A stretch of 50,595 nucleotides of DNA, from NCBI GenBank assembly GCA_934120635.1, contig CAKOUR010000012.1, positions 1 through 50,595 of the forward strand, given 5' to 3'. This document shows positions 6,258 through 14,818 of the stretch, piece by piece. Within the stretch, counting starts at the first letter, position 1, and every line of letters starts with the position of its first letter. Position numbers and translations under genes: made by a program. The stretch is from an uncultured Bacilli bacterium. Lineage in GTDB: Bacteria > Bacillota_I > Bacilli_A > RF39 > UBA660. Under the pieces are notes generated by a model, which searched no databases, had not been told where the DNA came from, and was given only the letters and a program-made list of their open reading frames with translations.

Positions 6258-8456
6258 CTATTTTTTCTTTTTTACTGGTAGCTTAATTCTATTTTCAGCA
6301 CAATTTCCTACCATATCACAAATTTTATAAGTATATATGCCATTTCTACCACATATTCCTTCTGTTACTGTGGCTTTTTTAAGGCCTTCTTTATTACAAT
6401 TCCTTGAAGAAGCTTGGTTTCCAGTACTATCATCGCAACCAATACATCCTTTTGGCCAAGTAAAATCAGACTTTTTTAATCCTGAACCATTATCATAATA
6501 TCTTACAATCTGTAGTATTTGATATCTATTTTGTTTTCTTTCGGTGCAATATGTCTTATCATCTTGATAAGAATAATTCCTTTTAACATTTGTGCTTACA
6601 ACTGGTGCTTTTTTATCTACCTTTACTGTAACGTTACAGTTTTTTTCGTTGCCAGCTTTATCCTTGATAGTTATAGTATCCGTATTAACTTCTTTTCCTG
6701 ATTCAGAGAATGTTTTAGAATAAGAATCTTTTTCACAGCCTGCACCTCCTTTATCTGAACACTTTACTGTAATTGTTCTAGATTCTTTGGTCCAATCTGT
6801 AACTGATGGATCTTGCTTACCACAAGTTGGAGCTGTTTTATCGGTCTGTGTCCAATGAGCATAAATTGTATGATTTTTATTTTGTACTTTTGAATTAGAT
6901 TCAACTTTACTTCCTCCACTTGCTGATGTATACCAACCATCAAACTGAAAGCCTGGTTTATTAGGTGAACATAAGGAACCATATGTTCCGTTTTCTACGA
7001 TAGTCTTTGTTCCAGGATTACATGCCGATCCACCATTACTATCATAAGTTACTGTATATTTTTTTAACCATTTTGCATAAATTGTATGATCACTAGTAAT
7101 TGCTACATCAGTATTTTCTGTTATTGTTTTTCCAGTACCATCTTTTTTTTCGTTCCATCCAACAAAATCATTTCCACTTTTAGAAGGAATACATAATGTA
7201 CCATACTTTTGATTATAACGTACTTCTTTACTAGATGGATTACATGTTGTGCCACCATTACTATCATAGCTTAATTTAAACACTGATGATTTAATTGAAC
7301 ATTGAATTTTCTTTGAATTTGTACTTTTATCTTCCCAAATATATCCATATTTTAATAATGCAGTTACTGTATAATTACCTGAATCTTTTTCAAAATTGTT
7401 TAAAAGTGTATAACCTTGATTTAAGGAAATTAAATGTTGATAAATTCCTTTATCATATAAATTTTCTTGACAAGTTGGAATTGGTACTTCTACTTTTTTT
7501 ACTTTTCCAATAGTATAAGTTAATGTAGTCTTTTTATAGTTTGTATTGTCATTTGGAGTTAATTCAAATGTAATATATGTTAATGATTCTTTTGTTGAAT
7601 TAATTGAGATTGTAACTTCTTTTGCTGTTGAAGTGCTATTTTGATTATTACTATCTTCTTCATTTGATTTACTTATATTATTATTTCCATCATTAAATGA
7701 TGCGGTTGCTATTGTTTTATTTGATGATTTGATTGAAATTTTTCCATCAATTGAAGATTTTAGGTGAATTATTTTTTTCCCTATTTCATTAGTTTGGGAT
7801 TTATCTTCATCAGAAATCCATAAAAGTGGTGTTGCTTTTTTTATAGAACAAATAATAGTTTTTGGAGTAGATGTATAATCTTTCCATATATATTGTTCTG
7901 TATTATTTAAAGTAGCTTTTACTTTATAATTTCCAGCTTCTATCCCTTCTTTATTCTCTAAAGAAAATTCTTTAGGAGATGGTAAAGTTAATATTTGTGA
8001 ATCTCCAGAATACTCTAGATTACTACAATATTCTTTTGAATCAGGTATTTTCACTATAGTTTTATTATTATTACATTTTGGTGAAGTATTATCATCAAAT
8101 TCTTCGCTAATAATTGCATTAGCTTGATTTTTTTTAACAATAATATATGATGAAATTTTTCTATTCTTCAAATCTTTTTTGCTAAAATATCCTTTTTCAA
8201 GTAATAAATTAGTAGAAACACATGAATAACTTATATTTTCTTCTTTAATCCAAATTATATCATTTGGATATTCTTCTATATAAGTACTAGCAGTTTTTTT
8301 GATATTATTTAAAGCTAATTCTTCTTTTTGGATATTAGACTTATTTATAATATTATTTACAAATGCTCCACTAATTCCTATGGCTAAACTAACTAAAAAA
8401 ATAGTTACTAATAATTCTACTAAAGTAAATCCCTTTCTCTTTTTTTTCATCTTCAT
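6258..8456 (-). CDS. Large prepilin-like surface protein with InlB-type (Flg_new) repeats
   Basis: About 732 residues. The N-terminus KKKRKGFTLVELLVTIFL is a canonical type IV prepilin signal: cleavage after Gly, methylatable Phe, Glu at mature position 5 and a hydrophobic helix. A long Ser/Thr/Asn-rich region follows. The second half has two tandem Listeria-Bacteroides repeat units, each with a YDSNGG core, a conserved CNP and a GWNEK/GWYTS turn ending in TIYAKW or TIYAHW, then Ig-like modules (TAPTCGKQDPSV, KAPVVSTNVKRN) with many cysteines. The ATG at 8454-8456 is chosen because GGAG lies 5 bases upstream. Secretion through a pilin-like machine (PilD/ComC peptidase) is expected, but no assembly genes are in the window. 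A related repeat protein lies at 49057. Confidence 0.85.
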   Translation of the reverse strand: MKMKKKRKGFTLVELLVTIFLVSLAIGISGAFVNNIINKSNIQKEELALNNIKKTASTYIEEYPNDIIWIKEENISYSCVSTNLLLEKGYFSKKDLKNRKISSYIIVKKNQANAIISEEFDDNTSPKCNNNKTIVKIPDSKEYCSNLEYSGDSQILTLPSPKEFSLENKEGIEAGNYKVKATLNNTEQYIWKDYTSTPKTIICSIKKATPLLWISDEDKSQTNEIGKKIIHLKSSIDGKISIKSSNKTIATASFNDGNNNISKSNEEDSNNQNSTSTAKEVTISINSTKESLTYITFELTPNDNTNYKKTTLTYTIGKVKKVEVPIPTCQENLYDKGIYQHLISLNQGYTLLNNFEKDSGNYTVTALLKYGYIWEDKSTNSKKIQCSIKSSVFKLSYDSNGGTTCNPSSKEVRYNQKYGTLCIPSKSGNDFVGWNEKKDGTGKTITENTDVAITSDHTIYAKWLKKYTVTYDSNGGSACNPGTKTIVENGTYGSLCSPNKPGFQFDGWYTSASGGSKVESNSKVQNKNHTIYAHWTQTDKTAPTCGKQDPSVTDWTKESRTITVKCSDKGGAGCEKDSYSKTFSESGKEVNTDTITIKDKAGNEKNCNVTVKVDKKAPVVSTNVKRNYSYQDDKTYCTERKQNRYQILQIVRYYDNGSGLKKSDFTWPKGCIGCDDSTGNQASSRNCNKEGLKKATVTEGICGRNGIYTYKICDMVGNCAENRIKLPVKKKK

Positions 8457-8493
8457 CACTTCTCCTATCATGTCTTCATTATAACATAAAATA

Positions 8494-8528
8494 TAAAAAA
8501 ATACTTCTAAAGATATTTAGAAATATTT
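8494..8528 (-). terminator. Rho-independent terminator of pnp
   Basis: AAATACTTCTAAA (8499-8511) and TTTAGAAATATTT (8516-8528) form a 13-bp stem with one wobble pair on the minus strand, followed by seven T. The stem is nearly the same sequence as the terminator at 6201-6240. Confidence 0.75.
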
Positions 8529-8551
8529 TTTTATTTATATAGAATTAATTT

Positions 8552-10702
8552 TTATGAAGTTTTATCTTTTTTATTTTTTAAGAGTACTTCTTTTCTGGAT
8601 AAATTTAATTTTCCTTTTTTATCATAACCAGTTGCTATTGCTACTACTTCATCTCCGACTTTTAAGACATCACTTACTTTTTCTACTCTCTTTACATCTA
8701 ATTGAGATACATGAATAAGTCCTTCACATCCTGGCCATAATTCAACAAAAGCACCAAATTCTTGAGTTGACACGACTTTACAAGTATAAGTTTTTCCAAT
8801 TTCTACTTCTCTTGCAACGTCCTCTATCATTTTTATGGTTTTTTTAATAATCTCTGGATCTGTATGATATACTATTACTCTTCCGTCGTCTTCTAAATCA
8901 ACTTTTACTGCATCTTTATCTTGAACGGTCTTTACATTAGAAGCTTCTAAGATAATTTTAGTAATCATATCTCCGCCGCGTCCAATGACATCTTTAATTT
9001 TTTCTGGATTAATTTGAATGGTTTCTATTTTTGGCGCATATTTTGATAATTCTTTTCTTGGTTCTGGAATGACACTTTCCATTAAATCTAAAATTTGCAT
9101 TCTAGCTTTTTTGGCTTGAGATAGGGCTTCACTTAAAATTTCACGACTAACGCCTTTGATTTTAATATCCATTTGCATTGCACAAATTCCTTCTCTTGTT
9201 CCAGCAACTTTAAAATCCATATCTCCCATATGATCTTCTAAGCCTTGAATATCGGTTAAGATTGTATATTTATCATCTTTAGTAATTAGTCCCATAGCAA
9301 TTCCTGCTACTGGTGCTTTTATTGGAACACCTGCTGCCATTAAAGATAGGCAACCAGCACAAATAGATGCTTGAGAAGAACTACCATTGCTTTCTAATAC
9401 TTCACTAACGACACGTATGGTATAAGGAAATTCTTCTTCACTAGGAATAACTTGTGATAATGCTCTTTCTCCTAAGGCACCATGTCCAATTTCTCTTCTT
9501 CCTGGTGCGCCATATCTTCCTGTTTCTCCAACAGAAAATGATGGGAAATTATAATGATGCATGAATCTTTTTTCGTCTTCTATTCCAAGTCCATCTAAAA
9601 TTTGATGTTCTCCTAAAGCACCTAGAGTTGTTGTAGATAATACTTGGGTTTGTCCTCTAGTAAATAATCCTGAACCATGTGTTCTTGGTAAAATATCTAT
9701 TCTTGCGGATAATGGACGAATCTCATCCATAGCTCTACCATCAGGACGAATATGTTCTTCTGTAATTAATCTTCTTACTTCTTCTGCTTCAATGTTATCA
9801 ACAATTTTCTTCACATCTGTAAGAATTTTGTCTAATTCTTCTTTATCTTGATATTTTTCTTGGAAATAAGTAACACTGTCTTCTTTTACTTGATCAATTG
9901 CAGCATATTTTTCTAATTTATCTTTAATTTGAATTGCTTTACACATTTTCTCTTTTGCAAATTCATTTACTTCATGAACTAAATCTTCATCTAATTTTGC
10001 TAAAGTTACTTCTATTTTTTCTTTACCAACTTCTTTGACAATTTTCTCTTGAAATTCCACTAATTTTTTAATTGCTTCATGTCCAAACATAATGGCTTCA
10101 ATCATTAGTTCTTCCGATACTTCTTTTGAACCAGATTCTACCATGTTAATAGCGTCTTTGGTACCTGCTACAGATAAATTAATGTCACTTTTCTCTAGTT
10201 CTTCAACACTTGGATTGATAATAAATTGATTATTAACATGTCCGACAACGACTCCTGCTACTGGTCCTTCAAATGGAATATCACTAATAGATAAACATAA
10301 TGATGAACCAAACAATGCTGTCATTTCTGGAGTACAATCTTGTTCTACGGAAAGAACAGTATTTATTACTTGTACTTCATTGCGAAATCCTTCTTTAAAT
10401 AATGGACGAATTGGTCGATCAATTAATCTTGCGGCTAGAATAGCTTGTTCAGTAGGTCTACCTTCCCTTTTAATAAATCCTCCTGGTATTTTTCCTACAG
10501 AATAAAATTTCTCTTGATAATTAATCGTTAAAGGAAAGAAATCTGCTGATGTTGCGTTAGAACTCATTACACATGCTGATAAAATTACTGTATCATTATA
10601 CCGAACTAGGCAAGCAGCGTTTGCTTGCTTTGCTAACTCTCCAATTTCAACGGTAATTTTACGAGTACCAAATTCTAATTCAAATACTTTTTTTTCTTCC
10701 AT
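8552..10702 (-). CDS. pnp: Polyribonucleotide nucleotidyltransferase (PNPase)
   Basis: A 716-residue phosphorolytic 3'-5' exoribonuclease that acts in mRNA decay as a homotrimer. The order is RNase PH domain 1 (GKIPGGFIKREGRPTE, IDRPIRPLF), a helical linker, RNase PH domain 2 (RTHGSGLFTRGQTQVLS, GRREIGHGALGERAL, GIAMGLI, DHMGDMDFKVAGT), a KH domain with the GxxG loop (IGRGGDMI) and a C-terminal S1 domain (GAFVELWPGCEGLIHVSQL). Length and motifs are typical, so it is intact. GAAAGGAG precedes the ATG. It follows rpsO, the conserved order in many bacteria, with a weak hairpin between them that may attenuate readthrough. Confidence 0.97.
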   Translation of the reverse strand: MEEKKVFELEFGTRKITVEIGELAKQANAACLVRYNDTVILSACVMSSNATSADFFPLTINYQEKFYSVGKIPGGFIKREGRPTEQAILAARLIDRPIRPLFKEGFRNEVQVINTVLSVEQDCTPEMTALFGSSLCLSISDIPFEGPVAGVVVGHVNNQFIINPSVEELEKSDINLSVAGTKDAINMVESGSKEVSEELMIEAIMFGHEAIKKLVEFQEKIVKEVGKEKIEVTLAKLDEDLVHEVNEFAKEKMCKAIQIKDKLEKYAAIDQVKEDSVTYFQEKYQDKEELDKILTDVKKIVDNIEAEEVRRLITEEHIRPDGRAMDEIRPLSARIDILPRTHGSGLFTRGQTQVLSTTTLGALGEHQILDGLGIEDEKRFMHHYNFPSFSVGETGRYGAPGRREIGHGALGERALSQVIPSEEEFPYTIRVVSEVLESNGSSSQASICAGCLSLMAAGVPIKAPVAGIAMGLITKDDKYTILTDIQGLEDHMGDMDFKVAGTREGICAMQMDIKIKGVSREILSEALSQAKKARMQILDLMESVIPEPRKELSKYAPKIETIQINPEKIKDVIGRGGDMITKIILEASNVKTVQDKDAVKVDLEDDGRVIVYHTDPEIIKKTIKMIEDVAREVEIGKTYTCKVVSTQEFGAFVELWPGCEGLIHVSQLDVKRVEKVSDVLKVGDEVVAIATGYDKKGKLNLSRKEVLLKNKKDKTS

Positions 10703-10715
10703 ATTTTCTCCTTTC

Positions 10716-10745
10716 TAAAATAAAGGACACTCTTCTTGAGTGCCT
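10716..10745 (-). terminator. Terminator or attenuator between rpsO and pnp
   Basis: On the minus strand AGGCACTC pairs with GAGTGTCCT (one bulged base) around a 5-base loop, followed by TTTATTTT. The hairpin lies just after the rpsO stop and 14 bases before the pnp start codon, so it could end rpsO transcripts or be an RNase III-type processing site. Confidence 0.6.
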
Positions 10746-10749
10746 GTTT

Positions 10750-11019
10750 TTATCTTCTTAAACCTAATTTACTAACAACTGCACGATATCTTTTTACATC
10801 AGTCTTTACTAAATAATCTAATAGGCTTCTTCTTTTTCCTACTTTCATTAAAAGACCACGTTTTGAATGTTTATCTTGCTTGTTGTTTTTTAAATGTTCA
10901 GTTAAAGCTTCTATTTCTTTTGTTAAAATTGCAATTTGAACTTCTGGAGATCCAGTATCTTTTTCATCTCTTGCAAATTCTTTAATAATATTTTGCTTTA
11001 CTTCTTTTGTTAATGCCAT
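10750..11019 (-). CDS. rpsO: 30S ribosomal protein S15
   Basis: 89 residues, the standard length of S15. The sequence begins MALTKEVKQNIIKEFA and contains GSPEVQIAILTKEI, HSKRGLLMKVGKRRSLLDYL and the terminal SKLGLRR, all hallmark S15 segments that contact the central domain of 16S rRNA. An AAGGAGG site precedes the ATG. It has its own TTGCAT/TACAAT promoter about 80 bases upstream and a leader with an inverted repeat that could be used for autoregulation. Confidence 0.97.
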   Translation of the reverse strand: MALTKEVKQNIIKEFARDEKDTGSPEVQIAILTKEIEALTEHLKNNKQDKHSKRGLLMKVGKRRSLLDYLVKTDVKRYRAVVSKLGLRR

Positions 11020-11046
11020 ATTTTTTCCTCCTTAAATTATTTTTCA

Positions 11047-11091
11047 CCAATTACATAGAAACTGTTAGAGGTACAAATTTCCAAGTAATGG
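11047..11091 (-). promoter_or_regulatory. rpsO 5' leader with inverted repeat (possible S15 autoregulatory structure)
   Basis: CCAATTAC (plus 11047-11054) and GTAATGG (11085-11091) can pair in the rpsO leader RNA, enclosing about 30 bases and leaving the Shine-Dalgarno sequence 3' of the stem. S15 represses its own translation through leader structures in several phyla. No specific family motif was recognised here, so this is an inference from position and pairing. Confidence 0.3.
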
Positions 11092-11100
11092 AACAATTTA

Positions 11101-11129
11101 ATTGTAATATAAAAAGTTAAATAATGCAA
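11101..11129 (-). promoter_or_regulatory. Probable sigma-A promoter of rpsO
   Basis: On the minus strand TTGCAT (plus 11124-11129), a 17-base spacer and TACAAT (plus 11101-11106). It is correctly placed upstream of rpsO. Confidence 0.55.
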
Positions 11130-11161
11130 GCATTTTCAATGCTTTTTCTCTAAAATAAACC

Positions 11162-12187
11162 TTATTTTTCTTCTGTTGGTATTTTATTATCTATTAAGTC
11201 TTGATACACTTTTATTAATTGTTCTCCTACTGTTTTAATATCTTTTTTCTTAGCTTTTTTATAGCCATTATCTGCTAATTTAGGTAGTTTATTTTCTAAT
11301 ATCTGTTTTATTTTTTCTTCAAATTCATCAATATCTTTTGCTTTATATACTTCTTTATCTGTAATAAATTCTTCAAAAACAGGAATATCTCTTACTAATG
11401 TTGGTATTTTTGCTGTTAGTGCTTCTAAGATAGGAATTCCTTCTGTTTCTTCTAAAGTAGGAAATAAATATAAATCTGCTCCACTGTATGCTTTTCTAAG
11501 AAATTCTTGTTCTACATACCCAGCAAAAATCAAGTTATCTAATTTTGTGTTTACTGCTACTCTAATTTCTTTTGGAACAAGTTTTAAGTCTAAGTAACCA
11601 AACCAAATAAACTGATATTCTGGTAATCTTTTCGCAAGTTCAACAAAGTCTAAAATTCCTTTTCTTTTTAAATAAAGTCCTACTCCCATTATTACTTTAT
11701 CATTTTTCTTATAATGATATTTTTTCCTAAATTCATCTTTAAATTTAGAATTATATTCGAAAAAGTCTGTATTTATTCCATTAGAAATTGCATAAATTGG
11801 TCTATTTAAGTGATAATTTAAAAGTAATTTTTTAGCGTATTCTGTTGGTGTGATGATAACATCTCCTAAACGATAGCATTTACAAATCCACCATTTAAAA
11901 ATTGGGGCAATTTGATTAGAAAAGAGAAAAGAATTTTTAAAATCTTCTTCTGTAGAATGCGCATGATAAACTACTTTTTTTCCTTCTTTTTTGGCTTTTT
12001 TTGCTAAGAAATAACTTTTTAATAAATACCAATTAATATGAACAATGTCTACACTATCCAATTCTTTTCTATCTAGTGTATAAGAAATATTGTTACTTTC
12101 TAGAGCATTAATTTGGTGTTCAACAGCCTTTCCTAAACCTGATTTTCCTACTGCTTTTAATCCTTCTGTATATAATAATACTTTCAT
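11162..12187 (-). CDS. GT4 glycosyltransferase, LafB/CpoA-like glycolipid synthase
   Basis: A 341-residue GT-B fold retaining glycosyltransferase. The N-terminus MKVLLYTEGLKAVGKSGLGKA, followed by VDIVHINWY and VVYHAHSTEEDFKNSFLFSN, closely matches the LafB/CpoA group that adds the second sugar to glucosyl-diacylglycerol, giving the diglycosyl glycolipid used in membranes and as lipoteichoic acid anchor. The C-terminal donor site has the expected EETEGIPILEALTAKIP segment (EX7E type). It has no membrane segments but has basic patches, consistent with peripheral membrane attachment. The partner LafA-type enzyme is not in the window. The acceptor is therefore inferred from similarity only. Confidence 0.75.
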   Translation of the reverse strand: MKVLLYTEGLKAVGKSGLGKAVEHQINALESNNISYTLDRKELDSVDIVHINWYLLKSYFLAKKAKKEGKKVVYHAHSTEEDFKNSFLFSNQIAPIFKWWICKCYRLGDVIITPTEYAKKLLLNYHLNRPIYAISNGINTDFFEYNSKFKDEFRKKYHYKKNDKVIMGVGLYLKRKGILDFVELAKRLPEYQFIWFGYLDLKLVPKEIRVAVNTKLDNLIFAGYVEQEFLRKAYSGADLYLFPTLEETEGIPILEALTAKIPTLVRDIPVFEEFITDKEVYKAKDIDEFEEKIKQILENKLPKLADNGYKKAKKKDIKTVGEQLIKVYQDLIDNKIPTEEK

Positions 12188-12205
12188 TTTATCCTCCTTA
12201 ATCGT

Positions 12206-13300
12206 TTATAAATTCTTTTTTAATTTTAATACTTTTTTATTTATTTCTCTATATAATTCACAATTTTTATTGTAAAATTGCTCAAATATATCCGTATTTT
12301 CTTGACATAACATTTTTGTTTTCATGATTAAACTTTCCTCTTCAGTCCTAGAAAGTTGTTCCTGTGAATGATGTAATCTTTCTTTTAAGGCTTTGTATTC
12401 TTCTTTACTGGAACAACATAACCTTGCAGGAATTTCAAAAATTTTACAATCTACTTCTTCATCATACAATATCTTATTATTTTTACGATGGTATATTCTA
12501 CATTGTGTTGGGTCTAAAAAATAATCTTTTTCTGATGTAAATACTGCTGTTATTACATGATTTGAGCTTGCCAATTTTAATTTTTTTTCATTATTACAAT
12601 AAAATAATACTTCATTAGATTCTCCTAATTGTAAATTTGATGAGTTAATATATTGCAGAAATTCTTGATATTCTTTAGGAGAAATTTTGAGTTGATTTAA
12701 GCGATAAAGTAAAAATTCTTTAAATTCTTCTAAATTTAATTTTTGCTGTAAAGGTAAGATATTTTTTTCTGCTTTTGTAATATGAACTGGCAACTTATAT
12801 GCACTGAATCCTAATGTTTGTAAAATATCTTTAAACATTGATGAAATATGTCTACAAACAGCCTGTCCCTCTATTACTCGTGTTCCATCTAGCCAATGAA
12901 AGGACTCACTTGAATTTTTAAAATTAAATGATTTATGATAAGATAAATAACCTTCTTCTAATAGATAACTAAACATGATTTGAATTTGTATTGGATTATC
13001 TAATTCAAAAAAGTTATTGAACTGGCAATAATTTTTTAAAAACTCTTGGTATAATTCTTCTAATTCTTTTCCTGTTTTGGTTTTTAATATTCCTCCTCTT
13101 CCATATTTTCCCATGTAAATTCCTGTTTCTATTAGTAAGCTTGATGATATACCCAAAAGAACGCTAAATATTTGGGGAATAGAATTCATCGTATATAATT
13201 CTAAATTGAAAAGTGTTATTCCTGTTAAGTAAGATATTTCTTTTATATTTTTATACGTTTTTTCATCTATTGTATTGTAAAACTCATCTAATTTATTCAT
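12206..13300 (-). CDS. Transglutaminase-like cysteine protease-fold protein, membrane associated
   Basis: About 364 residues. Hydrophobic segments lie near the N-terminus (ITLFNLELYTM, IPQIFSVLLGISSSLLIETG). The central part carries a transglutaminase-like triad: Cys in EGQAVCRHISSMFKDIL, His in SNHVITAVF and Asp in YFLDPTQ, in the right order and spacing. The last 60 residues are helical and charged. The ATG at 13298-13300 is chosen because GGGGGA lies 5-10 bases upstream; the frame could be extended 10 codons but without a site. It neighbours a second transglutaminase-like gene at 13409. The substrate is unknown; bacterial members act as proteases, deamidases or crosslinkers. Confidence 0.65.
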   Translation of the reverse strand: MNKLDEFYNTIDEKTYKNIKEISYLTGITLFNLELYTMNSIPQIFSVLLGISSSLLIETGIYMGKYGRGGILKTKTGKELEELYQEFLKNYCQFNNFFELDNPIQIQIMFSYLLEEGYLSYHKSFNFKNSSESFHWLDGTRVIEGQAVCRHISSMFKDILQTLGFSAYKLPVHITKAEKNILPLQQKLNLEEFKEFLLYRLNQLKISPKEYQEFLQYINSSNLQLGESNEVLFYCNNEKKLKLASSNHVITAVFTSEKDYFLDPTQCRIYHRKNNKILYDEEVDCKIFEIPARLCCSSKEEYKALKERLHHSQEQLSRTEEESLIMKTKMLCQENTDIFEQFYNKNCELYREINKKVLKLKKNL

Positions 13301-13408
13301 AAAAATCCCCCATTTTAGTATTAAATTCATTATTTATATTGTTCTCATAAAATCGTTTTTCTTTAACTAAAATCTAGACTTAAATTACTGATATATTTTC
13401 ATTTAAGA

Positions 13409-14461
13409 CTAATTATAATAATCATTCCTACAATTTTTAGCAAAAGGAGATAAAGATTTATATTTACATTTTTTATCACTTACGAGAAACATATTACGAT
13501 TTTCATTATTACAAATAGAATAATTCTGTGCTGTCACATCTACATTATACCATTTATTTTCTATTTTTACTTGATTCCAAACATGTCCACCATCTTCTTT
13601 GGTTCCTCCACCACTTACTATGATTGATTCAATTTCTAATAAACTTAATACTTGTTTAAACAGTTTTGAATATCCTTCACAGACTGCCTTATGATGAAAT
13701 AATGGTCCAATAAGATTTTGATTTTCTATTTTAGTATTTTCAAATTTCTCTTCATCATAAGAAATATTACTCGCAATAAACATAAAAATTGCATATATTG
13801 TATCTAAAATACTTTCTTTTTTATTTGTTTCAATTATTTTATTTATCGAATATATAATTTTTTTATATGTTTCAATATTATATATATCATTTGTTATTTC
13901 ATTATTCTTTTCTAGTTCTAATTGATAAGATTTATCTATTCCAAATTGTTCTGACAAAACATTCAATAAAAATGCATAATCATTTGTAATGTATTGTATT
14001 TGTCCTAATAATATGTGAGTGATATTATATTTTTCTCTTAATTCATCTAAGTCTTTGATTGGTAGCTCATTTATATCATCAATTTGTAATACTATTCTAT
14101 CATTAGTAGGTTTTATAATTTCTAAATCTTTTTTTTCGATTACAATATTGATATTTATATTTAATTTGTTAAAGTTTCTATATTCTTCGACATTTCTTAT
14201 TCTTAAATAGATATCATTTAATCTATTGAAAATGTTAGTATTATTCATCACTTTGGTTAAGTTTTTAATATCAGAAAAATAAATAATAGAGTTTTCCTTA
14301 TTCAAGTTTCTAATCAATTCTATATCCCGTTCCAATAACCTATATTCATTGTTACTTTCATTATCTACAATTATGTTATAATGATGAAAGGATAATGTAT
14401 AGTTGTCTGGTTTAGTTGAATAATAATTTGAAAGACTTTTACTTTTTAATTCTATATTCAT
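13409..14461 (-). CDS. Transglutaminase-like superfamily protein
   Basis: A 350-residue cytoplasmic protein without a signal peptide. The N-terminal half is Asn/Ile/Leu-rich with repeated short beta/alpha patterns (NDRIVLQIDDINELPI, ITHILLGQIQYI). The C-terminal third is a transglutaminase core with the catalytic Cys in KAVCEGYSKLFKQVLSLL, His in GGHVWNQVKI and Asp in WYNVDVTAQ. This CEGYS/HVWN/DVT set is the standard bacterial form. Lack of a signal sequence suggests an intracellular substrate. Next to it lie another transglutaminase-like gene on the downstream side and, after a 357-base gap, two radical SAM genes; whether they act together is unknown. Confidence 0.75.
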   Translation of the reverse strand: MNIELKSKSLSNYYSTKPDNYTLSFHHYNIIVDNESNNEYRLLERDIELIRNLNKENSIIYFSDIKNLTKVMNNTNIFNRLNDIYLRIRNVEEYRNFNKLNININIVIEKKDLEIIKPTNDRIVLQIDDINELPIKDLDELREKYNITHILLGQIQYITNDYAFLLNVLSEQFGIDKSYQLELEKNNEITNDIYNIETYKKIIYSINKIIETNKKESILDTIYAIFMFIASNISYDEEKFENTKIENQNLIGPLFHHKAVCEGYSKLFKQVLSLLEIESIIVSGGGTKEDGGHVWNQVKIENKWYNVDVTAQNYSICNNENRNMFLVSDKKCKYKSLSPFAKNCRNDYYN

Positions 14462-14644
14462 ATGTCTTTCCTTCTTTCATATAAATTTTTCTATTATTTC
14501 CTTCAAATAGGTAATCACAAATGATGGTTAGTAATAATAACTGTTATAAATATAACATAAAAAGGAAGAAAAGGCTAGACAATATTTCTATTCAATTCTT
14601 ATTACCTTCAAAATTTTATCGGAGTAATTTCGAGGATAATAAAT

Positions 14645-14673
14645 GAAAAAAAAGCCTTATTGTATAAGACTTT
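14645..14673 (-). terminator. Rho-independent terminator downstream of the radical SAM pair
   Basis: On the minus strand AAAGTCTTAT pairs with ATAAGGCTTT (one G-U wobble) around a 3-base loop and runs into eight T. It stands in the 357-base gap 14462-14818. The rest of that gap is AT-rich; I see no convincing gene, only a 15-codon minus-strand frame without a ribosome site. Confidence 0.75.
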
Positions 14674-14818
14674 AAATACACTAATGGTGCGATAGTTAAG
14701 ATAGTCCAAAACCATCACAACAAATAAATAAACAATTTAATTCTATAACCATTATACTATGACTTTTATTAATTTTGATAAAAAATTATATAGAAGCATA
14801 CAAAGAAAATTATAAAAC

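Noticed and set aside
14680..14700. TAATGGTGCGATAG as an att-type copy of the tRNA-Arg 3' end (TATGGTGCCCATA)
   Set aside because: The match is short and imperfect and could be chance; no integrase gene is present.
14677..14818. Precursor peptide for the radical SAM enzymes
   Set aside because: Only a 15-codon frame without ribosome site or leader-like features exists between the enzyme stop and the terminator.
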